Shown in pieces: positions 1-6,828 of a DNA stretch of 19,472 bases (within the stretch, counting starts at the first letter, position 1; the number at the start of each line of letters is the position of its first letter). The notes under the pieces were generated by a model. The model was given only the letters and a program-made list of their open reading frames with translations, was not told the DNA's origin and did not search any database. The DNA comes from Candidatus Acetothermia bacterium (lineage in GTDB: Bacteria > Bipolaricaulota > Bipolaricaulia > Bipolaricaulales > Bipolaricaulaceae): NCBI GenBank assembly GCA_003552425.1, contig PUMC01000024.1, forward strand, positions 1 to 19,472, given 5' to 3'. A program made the position numbers and the translations under genes.

Positions 1-515
1 CCGAGAAGGACGGCGAATAGCGTTGGGAAGCCGCCAGCAACCAATGATCCGAAGAAACCGGAGAGCGTACGTGTGGAGAACTGCACGCTGAACAGGTGGG
101 TGCGCTCCGTGTCACCACTGTGGAGTGCCATGAACGGTGCGTTGACCACGTCGAGGAACGTGCGGCTCAACCCAAACAGGACACCGAAGGCAAGGAGCGC
201 GCCTCGGGTCGGGGAGAGGGCAGCCAACACAAACCCAGACGCAGCAAGGACAAGGCCCAGCACCAACAGCTTTCGGTAGCCCACGCGGTCGCCGATCACC
301 CCTGCCGGAACGGCGGTCACGGTAGCCACAAGCGCTGGCAGACCGACCAGCAGGCCGACAAACGCTGGCGAGTAGCCAAGCGCAAGCACGTACAGGTTGA
401 AGAACAGCTGGTAGATTGCGAACCCAAAACCGCTGACAAAGGTGTAGCCGAGGTACAGGCGAGCATTGCGCCCAAACTGCTGCAGTCGGTCTCGGTACGC
501 GCGGATCGGTCCCAT
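1..515 (-). CDS. MFS transporter, N-terminal part (runs off the left edge)
   Basis: This is the 5' end of a major facilitator superfamily permease; about 171 residues are visible and the gene continues beyond the window. Read on the minus strand from an ATG at 515, it gives MGPIRAYRDRLQQFGRNARL, then hydrophobic helices separated by short loops. The loop after helix 2 reads VIGDRVGYRKLL, which fits the MFS signature G-D-R-x-G-x-R/K-K between helices 2 and 3. About four to five membrane helices are in view. The substrate cannot be told. An in-frame ATG also exists at 566 and would add 17 residues (MRVVAWIAKRC...). I prefer 515 because the added residues do not look MFS-like, but neither start has a clear Shine-Dalgarno sequence. 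The gene is divergent from the nucleotide cyclase starting at 696. Confidence 0.85.
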   Translation of the reverse strand, partial: MGPIRAYRDRLQQFGRNARLYLGYTFVSGFGFAIYQLFFNLYVLALGYSPAFVGLLVGLPALVATVTAVPAGVIGDRVGYRKLLVLGLVLAASGFVLAALSPTRGALLAFGVLFGLSRTFLDVVNAPFMALHSGDTERTHLFSVQFSTRTLSGFFGSLVAGGFPTLFAVLL

Positions 516-523
516 GAACGAGC

Positions 524-529
524 ATTGTA
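524..529 (-). promoter_or_regulatory. Possible -10 element (TACAAT) of the MFS gene
   Basis: TACAAT, five of six matches to the sigma70 -10 consensus, is read on the minus strand at 529-524. It ends 8 nt before the ATG at 515, so transcription would start almost at the ATG and the message would be leaderless or nearly so. That would fit the absence of a Shine-Dalgarno sequence. No good -35 hexamer is seen at the right distance. Confidence 0.3.
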
Positions 530-540
530 GGGAGCAGCGC

Positions 541-569
541 TTGGCGATCCAGGCAACAACACGCATACT
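541..569 (+). promoter_or_regulatory. Possible promoter of the cyclase-TPR gene
   Basis: TTGGCG (541-546) and CATACT (564-569) each match four of six sigma70 consensus bases and are separated by exactly 17 nt. Transcription would begin near 576 and leave a 5' leader of about 120 nt before the GTG at 696. This is inferred from pattern only. Confidence 0.3.
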
Positions 570-678
570 ATCGTGTCAATCTGGTCAGGGTGCAGCCAGA
601 TCGGTCTGTCGGGAAGTGCTTCTGTTGTGGATGCGTGATCGGCTCCGCTGTACACCTGCGCACAGACCTGGCCGGGAT

Positions 679-693
679 TGGGGAGGAGCCCCA
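679..693 (+). promoter_or_regulatory. Hairpin carrying the ribosome binding site in its loop
   Basis: TGGGG (679-683) pairs perfectly with CCCCA (689-693), and the 5-nt loop is AGGAG, the Shine-Dalgarno core for the GTG at 696 (7 nt from AGGAG to the start). The site decides the start: an upstream in-frame TTG at 678 lies inside this hairpin and has no ribosome binding site of its own. Confidence 0.4.
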
Positions 694-695
694 GG

Positions 696-2663
696 GTGAC
701 CGAACGGCATCGAGCCGCAATGCTGCTTACGGATATGGTGGGGTACACGGCCCTCACACGCAGGGACGGCCCGCTCGCGCTGGAACTCCTGGAAGAGAGC
801 CGCGCGGTGATCCGGGCGCAGCTGCACGCACATGGCGGCTGTGAGGTTAAGACCATCGGCGATGCCGTGCTGGCTGAGTTCGAGCGCGCCGACGATGCCG
901 TAGGCAGCGCCATCGCCATCCAGCAGAATCTGCAGGTCCGCAATACGAAGGCGCCCCCCTCACACGCGGTGCACCTTCGTATCGGCGTTCACCTCGACAC
1001 CATTGTCCACAGAGACGGCGATGTCTACGGTGACGGGGTGAACATCGTGTCCCGTGTGGAGCCGATGGCCCGGCCCGGACAAGTCTGCATCACCGAGCCG
1101 GTACGCCTCGCGCTCGAACGGAAGCCCTCGACACCGATGATGCCGCTCGGCCCGCGATCCCTGCGCGGGCTCACGGAGCCGATGGAGCTCTACGAGCTGG
1201 TCTGCTCCGAGGGGCCGGGGCGGGCGCCGCCTGCTGCGGGGGGCGGGGACAGCCGGCCATCGATCGCCGTGCTCCCCCTGATGAACCTGTCCTCCGAACC
1301 CGAGAACGAGTTCTTCAGCGACGGGATGACCGAGGAACTGATCGGTGCGCTGTCGCGCTCCAAGGGCTTGCGCGTCATCTCACGCACGTCCGCGTTCAGC
1401 CTGAAGGGCAAGGAACTCGGCGTCCGAGCTATCGGTGAGCTGCTCAACGTGGATACGGTGCTCGAGGGAAGCGTACGCAGGTTTGGCGATCGCGTCAGAA
1501 TCTCCGTACAACTGATCGACACGCACGAGGACACGCCGCGGTGGTCGGAGCGGTATGACCGTGAGATCAGGGATGTGTTCACCATCCAAGAGGAGATCGC
1601 GCAGGCGATCGCCGAGACGCTGGAAGTCACGCTGCGCGCCGGACCGCGCCGGCCGCTGACAGCGAACACGGATGATCTCGAAGCCTACACGTTCTACCTG
1701 AAGGGTCGCTTCTACTGGAATCAGCGTACGGAAAAGGGCCTCCATCAGGCGATCAGCTGTTTCGAACGCGCCATCCGGCGGAACCCCGACTACGCACTTG
1801 CCTACTCCGGTCTGGCCGACGCGTTCACCGTGCTCCCGGACTACACCACGTTCAACCGCGAGGAGGCCTACCGCAGGTCCGTAGCGGCCGCGCGCAGAGC
1901 GCTGCAGCTCGACGAAGGGCTGGCCGAGGCGCACGCCTCCATGGCCGACATCAAGCTCCTCTATGAGTGGGACTGGATCGGCGCCGAGGAGGATCTGCAG
2001 AGGGCGATCCGTCTGAGCCCCGGATACACGACGGCCTACCACTGGTACGGTCATTGTCTCCTGTACACAGGTCGCTTCGAAGAGGCAGGTGTGTGGTTTG
2101 AGCAAGCGCTGGACATGGATCCCCTGTCCGTGATCGTGCACAGCAATCTTGGTCTGGCCCTCTACGCGGCCGGCCACCGCCAGCGCGCGCTTGCCGCACT
2201 GGAGCGAGCCCTGGAGATCGCGCCGGACTTCGGCATCGCACAGCTCTACCTCGGTCTCCTACACATCGCGCTGGGTCGGATGCCGGATGCGCGAACCGCC
2301 TTCGGCGAAGCGCGGCGCAACTTGGGGCACAACACGGCACCGGCGGACGTGGGGCTGACGCTCGTGGACATGATGACGGGGAACATCACCGACGGCCGTG
2401 CGCGCCTGGAACAAGTGGAACTCCGGGCCGCACGGGGAGGAGCGCCTCCTACGTGGGTCGCCCTTGTCTACGCGGGACTCGGCTCGACCGATGACGCCTT
2501 TGCGTGGCTTCAGCGCGCACTTGGTGAGCGGGACAACATGCTGCGCTTCCTGCGGGTGCTGCATCCGTTCGACACGCTAAAGGGCGACGCGCGCTATACC
2601 GAGCTTCTGCGGGAGCTGCGGCTACCTCTCCTTGCCGGGGACACACACGCCGCACCGCGATAG
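696..2663 (+). CDS. Class III adenylate/guanylate cyclase with TolB-like domain and TPR repeats
   Basis: 655 residues with no signal peptide or membrane helix, so probably cytosolic. Residues 5-170 form a class III cyclase catalytic domain: metal-binding Asp13 (LLTDMVGYT) and Asp56 (KTIGDAVLAEF), and the motif DVYGDGVNIVSR with Asn116 and Arg120 as transition-state residues. Lys52 with Asp109 matches the pair that selects adenine, so ATP to cAMP is the likelier reaction. Residues 188-312 are a TolB-N/FlgO-like domain (SIAVLPLMNLSSEPENEFF, then FSDGMTEELI). Residues 325-640 are TPR-type helical repeats (for example GLADAF, YGHCLLYTGRFEEA, LGLALYAAGHRQRALAALE). This cyclase-TolB-TPR order is a known family, common in rhizobia and some other phyla, of unclear input. 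GTG 696 is chosen for its GGGAGGAG ribosome binding site; TTG 678 would add six residues. No Crp-type regulator is in the window. Confidence 0.88.
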   Translation: MTERHRAAMLLTDMVGYTALTRRDGPLALELLEESRAVIRAQLHAHGGCEVKTIGDAVLAEFERADDAVGSAIAIQQNLQVRNTKAPPSHAVHLRIGVHLDTIVHRDGDVYGDGVNIVSRVEPMARPGQVCITEPVRLALERKPSTPMMPLGPRSLRGLTEPMELYELVCSEGPGRAPPAAGGGDSRPSIAVLPLMNLSSEPENEFFSDGMTEELIGALSRSKGLRVISRTSAFSLKGKELGVRAIGELLNVDTVLEGSVRRFGDRVRISVQLIDTHEDTPRWSERYDREIRDVFTIQEEIAQAIAETLEVTLRAGPRRPLTANTDDLEAYTFYLKGRFYWNQRTEKGLHQAISCFERAIRRNPDYALAYSGLADAFTVLPDYTTFNREEAYRRSVAAARRALQLDEGLAEAHASMADIKLLYEWDWIGAEEDLQRAIRLSPGYTTAYHWYGHCLLYTGRFEEAGVWFEQALDMDPLSVIVHSNLGLALYAAGHRQRALAALERALEIAPDFGIAQLYLGLLHIALGRMPDARTAFGEARRNLGHNTAPADVGLTLVDMMTGNITDGRARLEQVELRAARGGAPPTWVALVYAGLGSTDDAFAWLQRALGERDNMLRFLRVLHPFDTLKGDARYTELLRELRLPLLAGDTHAAPR

Positions 2664-2920
2664 CCGCGGAACACTTGTACGAACGCAGGTCCCCGGGGAG
2701 CGTGCTTGGTGCCCCCCAAGAGCGGCGGATCGCGCTTGCGGAGGTTCGGTAGCGCGCGAGCGCCATGCGCAGAGGGGCAACGTTCGACAGGGCGTTGCGC
2801 AACTCCGATGTGGAGGATACCGTACATGGTTGGGGGGGCGCCGGCCGTCGGGCGAGGACCGGTCGCGGGACGAAGGAGATACCCTACGGCCGAAGGCGCG
2901 GCTCAAAGGACGGGTAAGCC
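2664..2920 (+). other. Intergenic region upstream of the ABC exporter genes
   Basis: No convincing gene is seen in these 257 nt. A hairpin CTTGG-TGCCCC-CCAAG lies at 2705-2720, about 40 nt after the cyclase stop; it has no T-run, so a terminator role is weak. A poor promoter-like pair, TTGCGC (2795-2800) and TACCGT (2818-2823) with a 17-nt spacer, could serve the exporter. AAAGGACGGG just before 2921 is an acceptable ribosome binding site. Confidence 0.3.
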
Positions 2921-3610
2921 ATGTCACTTCTGAAACTCACGGGGATCACCAAGGATTACAAGCTAGGGAACACCGCTGTCCATGCGCTACGTGGGCTCGA
3001 TCTCAGCGTGACCAAAGGCGAGATCGTGGCGCTGATGGGGCCGTCGGGCTCGGGGAAGTCGACCCTGATGCACATTCTGGGCGCGCTGGACACGCCCACC
3101 ACCGGTACGGCTTCGCTCGAGGATCAGGACCTGCAGACGCTTGGAGAGCGACAGCTAGCCCGGCTGCGCGGGAGGAAAGTGGGGTTCGTGTTCCAGACGT
3201 TCCATCTCGTACCGACGCTCTCCGCGCAACGCAATGTGGAACTCCCGATGATCTTCCTCGGTGTGGGCAGGCGCGAGCGCGCCCGTCGCGCCCATGAACT
3301 CCTGGAGCGCGTAGGCCTCGGTGACCGCGTCAAGCATAAACCCAGTGAGCTTTCCGGAGGGGAACGCCAACGTGTGGCGATCGCCAGAGCGCTCGCCAAC
3401 GACCCCGAGGTGATCTTGGCCGACGAGCCAACGGGGAACCTCGACTCGGAGACGGGGGGCACGATCCTCGAACTCCTGCGCCGCCTGAGCGCCGAAGACG
3501 GCAAGACTGTGGTCCTCGTCACCCACGACCCGGAGGCTGCAGCCATCGCCCACCGCATCATCCGCCTTCGCGACGGCCAGATAGCGGAGGTGACAAGCAA
3601 TGCTCGGTGA
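2921..3610 (+). CDS. ABC exporter ATP-binding protein, MacB/LolD type
   Basis: 229 residues, the usual size for stand-alone LolD/MacB-type ATPases. Walker A is GPSGSGKST at residues 40-48, the Q-loop is FVFQTF at 89-94, the ABC signature LSGGE is at 144-148, Walker B VILADE is at 164-169 followed by PTGNLDSETG, and the switch His is 202 (VTHD). The PTGNLD sequence is typical of this subfamily, which powers export or extraction of lipoproteins, peptides or macrolides rather than import. The gene overlaps the permease by 11 nt, indicating translational coupling and a shared complex. The cargo cannot be predicted, and no membrane-fusion (MacA-like) protein or outer membrane factor is encoded nearby. 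Lipoprotein release or antimicrobial-peptide efflux are both possible. Confidence 0.93.
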   Translation: MSLLKLTGITKDYKLGNTAVHALRGLDLSVTKGEIVALMGPSGSGKSTLMHILGALDTPTTGTASLEDQDLQTLGERQLARLRGRKVGFVFQTFHLVPTLSAQRNVELPMIFLGVGRRERARRAHELLERVGLGDRVKHKPSELSGGERQRVAIARALANDPEVILADEPTGNLDSETGGTILELLRRLSAEDGKTVVLVTHDPEAAAIAHRIIRLRDGQIAEVTSNAR

Positions 3611-4862
3611 CTTCCTGTCGCTGGCTGGGTCGAGCATCGCCCATAGAAGGATGCGAAGCTGGCTAACGGTGATCGGTGTCTTCATCGGGATCACCGCCGT
3701 GGTGGCCCTGATCTCCATCGGCCTGGGCCTCGAACGTACGATCGAAGATGAGGTGGGGAAGGTGTTCGGTGTGGACACGTTCCTGCTGGCTCCGCGCGGT
3801 GCGTTCGGCCCCCCCGGATCGGGCGGGAGCAACCGTAATCAGTACGCGCTTGACCTTGAATGGCTGAGGAATGTGGAGGGCGTGAAGACCGCCGCCGCCG
3901 TACGACGGCAGACCGGTTTCGTCGAGGGGGGCGTCAGTCCGGAGGGACGTGCGGTGCGCGGCTTCTTCCCCGTCGTGGGACTCTCACCGGAGTTGATCAC
4001 CTCGTTTTCGTCGTTCATCGGCTCGCTGGAAGTCGAGCCGGGCGGACGGCTGTTTGTCGAAGGGGACGTGGAAGTCACGGTGCTTGGCTGGGATGTGGCG
4101 CGCCAGATGAACGCCCAGCTCGGCGACACCCTCACGGTGGAGGGCGACATGGACAAACCGGCACGGTCCATGACGGTGGTCGGTATCCTGTCCTCCGAGG
4201 CCGCAGCGGGCCGATCGCAGGGAGGCTTCGCACCGGGGATGGGCGACGGTGCCGATACGATCTATGTCCCGTTCGCGACGATGGAACTCCTGTGGGGGAG
4301 GGCGGAAGATGTGAGGCTGACCCTGGTCCGTACGGAGCCGGGCCGCGATGTGGATGACGTTGCCGACCGCGTTCAGGCCCACCTGCGCGCCGACGGGACC
4401 AACGTCTCAGCGATCACCTACAGCGACATCAGCAGCGCCATCGGGACGGTCACGTCGACGGTCAGCGCGTTCCTGGCCGGAATCGCCGGAATCTCCCTTC
4501 TGGTAGGTGGTGTGGGGGTCATGAACACGATGTTCACCTCGGTCCTCGAGCGCACCCGGGAGATCGGGATCATGAAGGCCGTCGGCGCTGGAGACCGACA
4601 CATCCTCGCCCTGTTTCTCATGGAGTCCGGACTCATCGGCCTGGTGGGGGGCATCGTGGGCGTTGTGCTCGGGCTGGGGCTGAGCGGTGTGGCCTCTGCG
4701 CTCATTGGCAGGGTGTTCGACGTACGCATCGCCGTTGTGGCGAGTCCGTCGCTCATCGCGACCACGTTGGCTGGTTCGTTCGGGCTCGGTGCGTTCGCCG
4801 GGTTGTGGCCCGCTCGCCGGGCTGCGAAGCTGCCCGTTGTCGATGCGCTGCGCTACGAGTAA
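3600..4862 (+). CDS. ABC exporter permease, MacB/FtsX family
   Basis: 420 residues with the family layout: one membrane helix near the N terminus (about residues 21-43), a large extracytoplasmic MacB-type core domain, and three C-terminal helices from about residue 287. The cytoplasmic motif ERTREIGIMKAVGA and the ending PARRAAKLPVVDALRYE are hallmarks of MacB/YknZ-type permeases (FtsX-like domain). It works as a dimer with the ATPase encoded just upstream, whose last 11 nt it overlaps. Unlike E. coli MacB the ATPase is a separate protein, as in YknY-YknZ of Bacillus. An extracytoplasmic loop from about residue 60 contains a Gly/Pro-rich stretch (GAFGPPGSGGSN). The substrate is unknown. Confidence 0.9.
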   Translation: MLGDFLSLAGSSIAHRRMRSWLTVIGVFIGITAVVALISIGLGLERTIEDEVGKVFGVDTFLLAPRGAFGPPGSGGSNRNQYALDLEWLRNVEGVKTAAAVRRQTGFVEGGVSPEGRAVRGFFPVVGLSPELITSFSSFIGSLEVEPGGRLFVEGDVEVTVLGWDVARQMNAQLGDTLTVEGDMDKPARSMTVVGILSSEAAAGRSQGGFAPGMGDGADTIYVPFATMELLWGRAEDVRLTLVRTEPGRDVDDVADRVQAHLRADGTNVSAITYSDISSAIGTVTSTVSAFLAGIAGISLLVGGVGVMNTMFTSVLERTREIGIMKAVGAGDRHILALFLMESGLIGLVGGIVGVVLGLGLSGVASALIGRVFDVRIAVVASPSLIATTLAGSFGLGAFAGLWPARRAAKLPVVDALRYE

Positions 4863-4917
4863 CCCGTGCCCACGGCGGAGGCACCCGCACTTGCCATGGA
4901 GCGGCGTGTCGGCGCAC

Positions 4918-4946
4918 TTGCCCGTACAGGGGGCCACGGCTAGCAT
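4918..4946 (+). promoter_or_regulatory. Probable sigma70-like promoter of the sulfate-type ABC operon
   Basis: TTGCCC (4918-4923) and TAGCAT (4941-4946) are separated by exactly 17 nt and each matches four of six consensus bases. Transcription would start near 4953, about 38 nt before the GTG at 4991. It lies between the exporter permease and the importer operon, which would allow the importer to be transcribed separately. Confidence 0.4.
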
Positions 4947-4990
4947 TCACCCGGGGTCGGTCCGTGAGAGCCAGCAAAGCAGGCGTTTGG

Positions 4991-6019
4991 GTGAACTGGA
5001 AGCTCCTGACCCGGCGGACCGCCGGTGCGCTCGTGGCAGCGGGGTTCGCCGTGTACGTCCTTTGGCCGTGGCTTCCGGGCACCCAGGGTCCTCCCACACG
5101 CTCCATCGTGGTCTACGGATTCAGTATCCTGGGCGAGGTGATGAACGACGCCCTGTTCCCGGCCTTCGAAGAGCGCTGGTTCGAGGAGACGAACGAGCAG
5201 GTCGAGCTCATCCTGTCGCTGGGAGCTTCGGGGACGATCACCAACCTGATGATCCTCGGTGTACCCGCGGAAGTGGCGATCCTCTCCCTCGAGCTTGACG
5301 CATGGCGCTTGGCCGATGCCGGGGTCGTGCCCGGCCCCACCTGGCGCGAGCTTCCGTTCGACGGGGTCGTCAACCGGACGCCCTTTGTCATCCTCGCGCG
5401 CCCCGGTAACCCAAAGGACATAAGCAGTTTCGCTGACCTTGGGCGCCCCGGAGTGGGCGTCGTCCACCCGGATCCGCTGACCTCGGGAGGCGCACAGTGG
5501 GCCGTTGTCGCCGAGTACGGCGCAGCCCTCAGGGAGACGGGAGAACCTCAGAAGGCCTATGACCAGCTGCTGGGGATCTGGCGCAATGTCGTCGCTCAGG
5601 CTGCATCGGCACGCGCCGTGCGCACGCAGTTCGAGTCGGGATTCGGCGACGCGCTCATCACCTATGAGCAGGAAGCTGTGCGGGACAAGGCCCGCGGTCG
5701 TCTGGAGGTGGACATCGTCTATCCCCGGAGCACCATCCTCAGCGAACATATCGTCGTCGTGCTAGAGAGGAACATCGCCCCGGCGAACCGGGACGTCGTG
5801 GGGGCATTCGTCGAGTTCCTGTGGACCGAGGAGGCGCAACGGCTGTTCGTAGAGCACGGCTTTCGCAGCGTGTACGAAGAACTCGATGCCGAGAACCCGT
5901 TGTTTGGCCATATACCCGACCCCTTCCTCATCTCCGACTTCGGCGGATGGCGGGAAGCCAAGACGAACATCGTGGACGCCATCTGGCGCGACCAGGTGCT
6001 TCGCGAGGTGGGCCGATGA
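4991..6019 (+). CDS. Sulfate/thiosulfate-type ABC transporter substrate-binding protein (Sbp/CysP-like)
   Basis: 342 residues from GTG 4991, which has AGCAGG 7 nt upstream; GTG 4964 is an in-frame alternative. The N terminus (KLLTRR then residues 11-28 hydrophobic) is a signal peptide or signal anchor without a lipobox Cys. The mature part follows Sbp along its length: ASGTITNLMILGVPAEVAIL, FADLGRPGVGVVHPDPLTSGGAQW (oxyanion-binding SGG at 165-167), SGFGDALITYEQEA, SEHIVVVL, and the C-terminal DFGGWREAK. Two positions that contact sulfate in Salmonella Sbp appear changed: the Trp of IAWENEA is Tyr225, and the early Asp (SYDPTRE) has no match in the aligned GFSILGE segment. The ligand may therefore be another oxyanion or organosulfonate. 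The gene overlaps the permease start as ATGA. Confidence 0.82.
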   Translation: MNWKLLTRRTAGALVAAGFAVYVLWPWLPGTQGPPTRSIVVYGFSILGEVMNDALFPAFEERWFEETNEQVELILSLGASGTITNLMILGVPAEVAILSLELDAWRLADAGVVPGPTWRELPFDGVVNRTPFVILARPGNPKDISSFADLGRPGVGVVHPDPLTSGGAQWAVVAEYGAALRETGEPQKAYDQLLGIWRNVVAQAASARAVRTQFESGFGDALITYEQEAVRDKARGRLEVDIVYPRSTILSEHIVVVLERNIAPANRDVVGAFVEFLWTEEAQRLFVEHGFRSVYEELDAENPLFGHIPDPFLISDFGGWREAKTNIVDAIWRDQVLREVGR

Positions 6020-6828
6020 ACCACCGCCGGAAGGGCAGCGCGTGGCTCCCGGTGACCTTGCTTCTTCTGGTGCTGCTGCCGCTCATCATCATGCCCATCG
6101 TGGCCATCTTCGTGTTCGCGGCACGGGGAGGCCTTGGCGGCTTCCTGAACACGTTGGCCGAGCCGGATGTGCAGTTCGCCCTGAGGTTTTCCCTCCTGAT
6201 CGCTCTGGCCACATCCCTTGTGAACCTGGTTCTGGGGACGTTCGCCGCCTACGTGCTCACCAAGTACACGTTTCGTGGCCGGGAGATGCTGACGATCCTC
6301 GTAAGCCTTCCGGTGGCCATGCCGCGGGTGGTCGTCGGCACGTCGCTCCTCCTCCTCTGGGGGCCCATTGGGCTCATCGGCCGGGCACTCGATCCGCTTG
6401 GACTTCAGCCGATGTTCGCCCCCTTCGGCATCGTGTTGGCGCACCTGTTCGTCACCCTTCCGTACATGGTGAGCTCGGTGCGGCCTGTGCTCGAGGAACT
6501 CGAGGACACCTACGAGGAAGCGGCCTACACCATGGGCGCCGGTCGTTGGAAGACCTTCCTGCACGTGATCCTCCCGGCACTCAAGGGAGGACTGTTCTCC
6601 GGCTCGCTGCTGACCTTCGCCCATTCCCTGGGCGAGTTCGGGGCGACGATCATGGTAAGCGGAAACCTGCGGCTCAGAACGCAGACCGCGCCCTTGTACA
6701 TCTTCGCTCAGTTCGAGGCGGGCAACATCGAAGCCGCCAACGCCGTGGCAGCGCTCTTGGCAACGATCTCGTTCGTCTTGTTCTTCGTGCTTCTCCGGCT
6801 CACCGGTTCACGACGGAGGCTGACCTGA
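6016..6828 (+). CDS. Sulfate-type ABC transporter permease (CysT/CysW-like)
   Basis: 270 residues. ATG 6016 overlaps the preceding stop as ATGA, giving a protein of normal family length. There are about six membrane helices, the first at residues 12-35. The cytoplasmic EAA loop that docks the ATPase is clear at 167-190 (EEAAYTMGAGRWKTFLHVIL), followed by FAHSLGEFGATIMVSGN (201-217), typical of CysT/CysW/ModB permeases. The E. coli sulfate importer uses two permeases, CysT and CysW. Only one is encoded here between the binding protein and the ATPase, so the channel is probably a homodimer, as in ModB2C2 molybdate importers. Which of CysT or CysW it is closer to cannot be decided by eye. Confidence 0.88.
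   Translation: MNHRRKGSAWLPVTLLLLVLLPLIIMPIVAIFVFAARGGLGGFLNTLAEPDVQFALRFSLLIALATSLVNLVLGTFAAYVLTKYTFRGREMLTILVSLPVAMPRVVVGTSLLLLWGPIGLIGRALDPLGLQPMFAPFGIVLAHLFVTLPYMVSSVRPVLEELEDTYEEAAYTMGAGRWKTFLHVILPALKGGLFSGSLLTFAHSLGEFGATIMVSGNLRLRTQTAPLYIFAQFEAGNIEAANAVAALLATISFVLFFVLLRLTGSRRRLT

Noticed and set aside
2706..2933. Small open frame of 75 residues before the exporter ATPase
   Set aside because: No ribosome binding site, arginine-rich random composition, and it overlaps the real gene start.
2632..3297. 221-residue open frame overlapping the exporter ATPase
   Set aside because: It is a frame shadow: Arg/Gly-rich, no domain, and overlaps a clear ABC ATPase.
5886..6827. Long open extension upstream of the CysA-like ATPase
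   Set aside because: It is the +1 shadow of the binding protein and permease genes. The ATPase family starts at MSIALVDLTKRYG (6828), which has its own GGAGG site.
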